Part shown: positions 60,826 through 64,000 of the stretch, in pieces | How the letters are laid out: the number at the start of each line of letters is the position of its first letter | Position numbering within the stretch: the first letter of the stretch is position 1 | NCBI RefSeq assembly: GCF_046630445.1 | Contig: NC_092339.1 | Coordinates: 56,343,501-56,407,500 of the forward strand | DNA length: 64,000 bases | DNA from: Rutidosis leptorrhynchoides | Lineage: Eukaryota; Streptophyta; Magnoliopsida; Asterales; Asteraceae | Direction: 5' to 3' | Program-made: the position numbers and the translations under genes | The notes under the pieces: model-generated | Seen by the model: only the letters and a program-made list of their open reading frames with translations | Told to the model about the DNA's origin: nothing | Database searches by the model: none

Positions 60826-63134
60826 TATAACAACCCTCACATTTCCATACTTGAATTGACTAATTTGCCCCTAGGGTTGTTCTCCATACTTAATATATGA
60901 TTAAATTCGACGTTGATTACATATTTTTTTTTTGTCGACACATTTTGTTAACTAAAGTTTATACTAATTATATAAAATAACTTTAGTTAATATTAATATT
61001 AATGTGTATTATATATAAAACTATATGTAACATAATTATTAATTAAATGATAAGTTATTTTAATCATTATTTATATTTTTAGCTTATAAAAAAAAGAAAT
61101 AAGATTTTTTTTATAAATTAAATAATGAGCCCATGAATTTTGACTAAATATTTTCAAAGATAAAACATATTAAAAATTATTTAACATGTTTTCTTTTTTT
61201 GTCAAAATTGGCACCTTTATTTTATTTATATTTTTTCTTTTCACCAACCATTTTTTTCCTATAAATATCCACTTCCATTTCATAAAAACTTGTATCAAAT
61301 CTTTGAATAAACTCTCTCACAAACTTCGGAAACTACTTGAGATATTTTCTATATTTTTTTTTATCGAATTGCTTTTATTTTTTGTATATTCTTTATAAAT
61401 ATGAAATTAATATATAAAAATTATGTTTATATGTTATAATTAGTATTATAAGTATTATGACATATAAAAATAATTTTGATAATTTATGGAATATTATTTA
61501 TAATTAAATACGAATTATGTAGTATTTAAACGTAAAAACAATGTAAAATTCGTAATAAATATTTTTATCCAAAAATAAAATATATATAATTTTTTGAGAT
61601 TATAAAACTTATATAGATCTGAGAAAAAATTATAAAAATAATTACTTGGGTCAAATTGGTAATTATTATATAATTAAACTATATTATTATGTAATTCGAA
61701 GGTAAATTAAGAATAAATATAAAATAATAAAAATATTTTTTAAATATTTTTTCTACAGGTTATTAGACTGGTAGAAACTTATAAAAATTATAAAAATAAT
61801 TATTTGGGTTTATTTAGTAATTATGTAGAATTAAACTTTTTTTGTGAATAAATTAAAGGTAAAAACAAAAATAAATACAAAATATAATATCTTAAATTTT
61901 TTTCTGATTTATATGATTAACTAAGGCTATAAAAATTATGTATATAATTTTTAGATATTTAATTAAGTATTTAGACATTTTTGGATAATGTTTGACTAAT
62001 AAAACACTATTATCTTTGAAGTAATTTAGGTATTTATTTAAAGGTAATTATATGTAATATATATAAGACATACTAAGGTATAACTAAATATTAAATAATA
62101 CTTAGGTTATATTATCACATATATAATTATTAAGTACATTAATAATTCGTTGTGTGTATACACCTATAACGTGAAAGTTATAATTAAAAGATAACGTGCA
62201 CTTTATACAAACCTCACCGCTACTTGTGGCCTAGGGTGATCCTTGTTACCATTATGGGACGCTTGTGGATCTCGAATGCCAAGACTTAGATTCTGGTCAA
62301 GAGATCCTGGGCCGCTCGGTAACAATAGATCATTCGAGTGACTTGCATGTTAGCAATGAAGTTTGGGTAAGATTGTACAACGTCTTTCTTGAGAATTATA
62401 ACCCGAACATTCTTAAACTAGAAGCTTACTATAAGTGGAAGCTTTCCATAAATAGTAGGTTTCCAAAAATAGAAACTTTTGAGAAATAGGAACTTTTCTC
62501 AAAAACCGTCACTGTTAATATAGTTGCTGTATTAATAAACAAACTTTATGTCTGTTAGACATTAACTAATCAAAGATTATATCTCTAGGTTAAGATCTCC
62601 GATCACTTACTCCGTTCATTCTTCTTTGCGTGGAATAACTTACTTGCTACTAAGGTGAACTTCATAGCCCCACTTTTTACTGTTTTATAACTGTTTTTAT
62701 AACTTTTGGGGTGAGACACATGCTTGCTTTTAAACTGTTTTACGCTTAGACACAAGTACTCAACTGTTAACTATGCTGTCTTGCTTTGATTCATGCTAAA
62801 TCCCTACTGTAATATCGTTAATTGCTACGAATAAATGCAAACTTAATTATTGTGAGTAGGCCTTTTGAGAGTAACGTCTCTAACTATTTGACCGCTGGTC
62901 TTTGGTTACATAATAATGATTCCACGACACTGACAGTACAAGGTGTCATAGGGTAAACTTGCTTAGTAGCGATATTACAAACTGCAGCAACACTTTTAGA
63001 TTGATATATCTATATTGATCAACTTTAAACTAAATCTTGGGGTCTAAAACTTTGGATATTATTTATAAACCTGTGAATTCACTCAAACTTTTTGGTTGAC
63101 ACTTTAAGCATGTTTTATCTCAGGTGATGATTTG
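60826..63134 (+). repeat. 3' LTR of element B (interrupted)
   Basis: Co-linear with 54251-56531 up to GGTGATGATT. A short extra segment is present near 62680-62705 relative to the 5' LTR. The remainder should continue beyond A', outside the window. Confidence 0.88.
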
Positions 63135-64000
63135 TGAAGACCCGTCCTAATCCATCCGAACGAAGTCCATATCGATTATAAATGATTCACAACAGTTGAT
63201 TACATCGCGAGGTACTTGACCTCTATATGATACATTTTACAAACATTGCATTCGTTTTTGAAAAGACAATCTTTCATTTCATCGAAAGTTGACAGGCTTG
63301 CATACCATTTCATAATATATCCAACTATAATTGACTTGATAATAATCTTGATGAGCTCGACGACTCGAATGAAACGTCTTTTGAAATATGCCATGAATGA
63401 CTCCAAGTAATATCTATAAAATGAGCAAATGCACAGCGGAAGATTTCTTTCGTACCTGAGAATAAATACGCTTTCAAGTGTCAACCAAAAGGTTGGTGAG
63501 TTCATTAGTTTAACATAAATAATCATTTCCATCATTTTAATAGACCACAAGATTTTCATTTCCATTTCTCATAAATATACGTCCCATGCATAGAGACAAA
63601 AATATCATTCATATGGATTGAACACCTGGTAACCGACATTCACAATATACATATAAGAATATCCCCATCATTCCAGGATCCTCCTTCGGACATGATATAA
63701 ATTTCGAAGTACTAAAGCATCCGGTACTTTGGATGGGGATTGCTGGGCCCGATAGATCTATCTTTAGGATACACATCAATTAGGGTGTCTGTTCCCAAAT
63801 TCTTAGATTACCAGACTAAAAACTGGCATATTCGATTTAATAATTCAACCATAGAATGTAGTTTCGATTACTTGTGTCTATTTCGTAAAACAGTTATAAA
63901 AGTAGCGCATGTATTCTCAGTCCCAAAAATATATATTGTAAAAGCATTTAAAAAGGGAGCAAATGAAACTCACCTAATGTATTTTGTAGTAAAAATACAT
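63135..64000 (-). mobile_element. LARD-like element A' (A type, minus strand), truncated by window
   Basis: TGAAGACCCGTCCTAATCCA at 63135 is the complement of the LTR end of element A (..TGGATTAGGACGGGTC.CTTCA). The following 860 bp are the inverse of 32330-33190. Inserted into the 3' LTR of element B, hence younger than B. Confidence 0.88.

Overview
The window is a stretch of a large, repeat-rich eudicot nuclear genome. Three-exon host gene structure, plant LTR retrotransposon lineages (Tat, Copia, Cassandra), MULE, hAT, Helitron and tRNA-derived SINE copies, and very AT-rich intergenic DNA all point that way. The LTR ends (TGTGACAACCCGG... preceded by TTTAACGGGTAGGTA) look to me like those common in Asteraceae; that family placement is a recollection, not a database result.

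Only one convincing intact host gene is present: an R2R3-MYB gene on the minus strand (exons 28228-28360, 27777-27906, 23892-24561; 310 residues) of the subgroup-7 flavonol-regulator type (MYB11/12/111-like). Its large second intron holds SINE-like debris, and a 12.6-kb LTR element sits 175 bp upstream of its start codon.

Layout. 1-7249: 3' part of a large non-autonomous Gypsy-type element (element 1) inserted in the 3' end of a decayed MuDR-type transposase gene (7250-9708, minus). 9.8-13.1 kb: gene-poor DNA with small repeats. 13.1-14.25 kb: a MITE-like inverted-repeat pair split by a Helitron (13381-14100). 14381-21826: a Tat-lineage Gypsy element (minus) with gag-protease and an antisense extra ORF but no polymerase, itself hit by a Cassandra TRIM (16252-16881) carrying 5S-rRNA-like promoter boxes. 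21.8-23.4 kb: a Helitron 3' end and two SINEs with target duplications. 23.9-28.5 kb: the MYB gene. 28536-41114: large non-autonomous Gypsy-type element A with 3.7-4.7-kb LTRs. 41.6-42.5 kb: two hAT-type MITEs. 44261-50356: a young, broken Copia element (minus). About 50.5-54.25 kb: the LTR end and internal remnant of an Athila-like element (minus). 54251-63134: element B, related to A and 1 internally but with a different LTR, interrupted by another A-type element (A', minus) from 63135 to the window end.

The most unusual signal is in the internal regions of elements 1, A and B. All three carry a decayed fragment of a host poly(A)-binding protein gene (end of RRM3, linker, start of RRM4) followed by a strongly conserved long hairpin. 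1 and A also hold an antisense Copia-gag zinc-knuckle relic. These elements are therefore chimeric, LARD-like derivatives that have been mobilised while carrying host sequence. Their LTRs are not homologous throughout, so the same internal cassette appears to travel with different LTRs.
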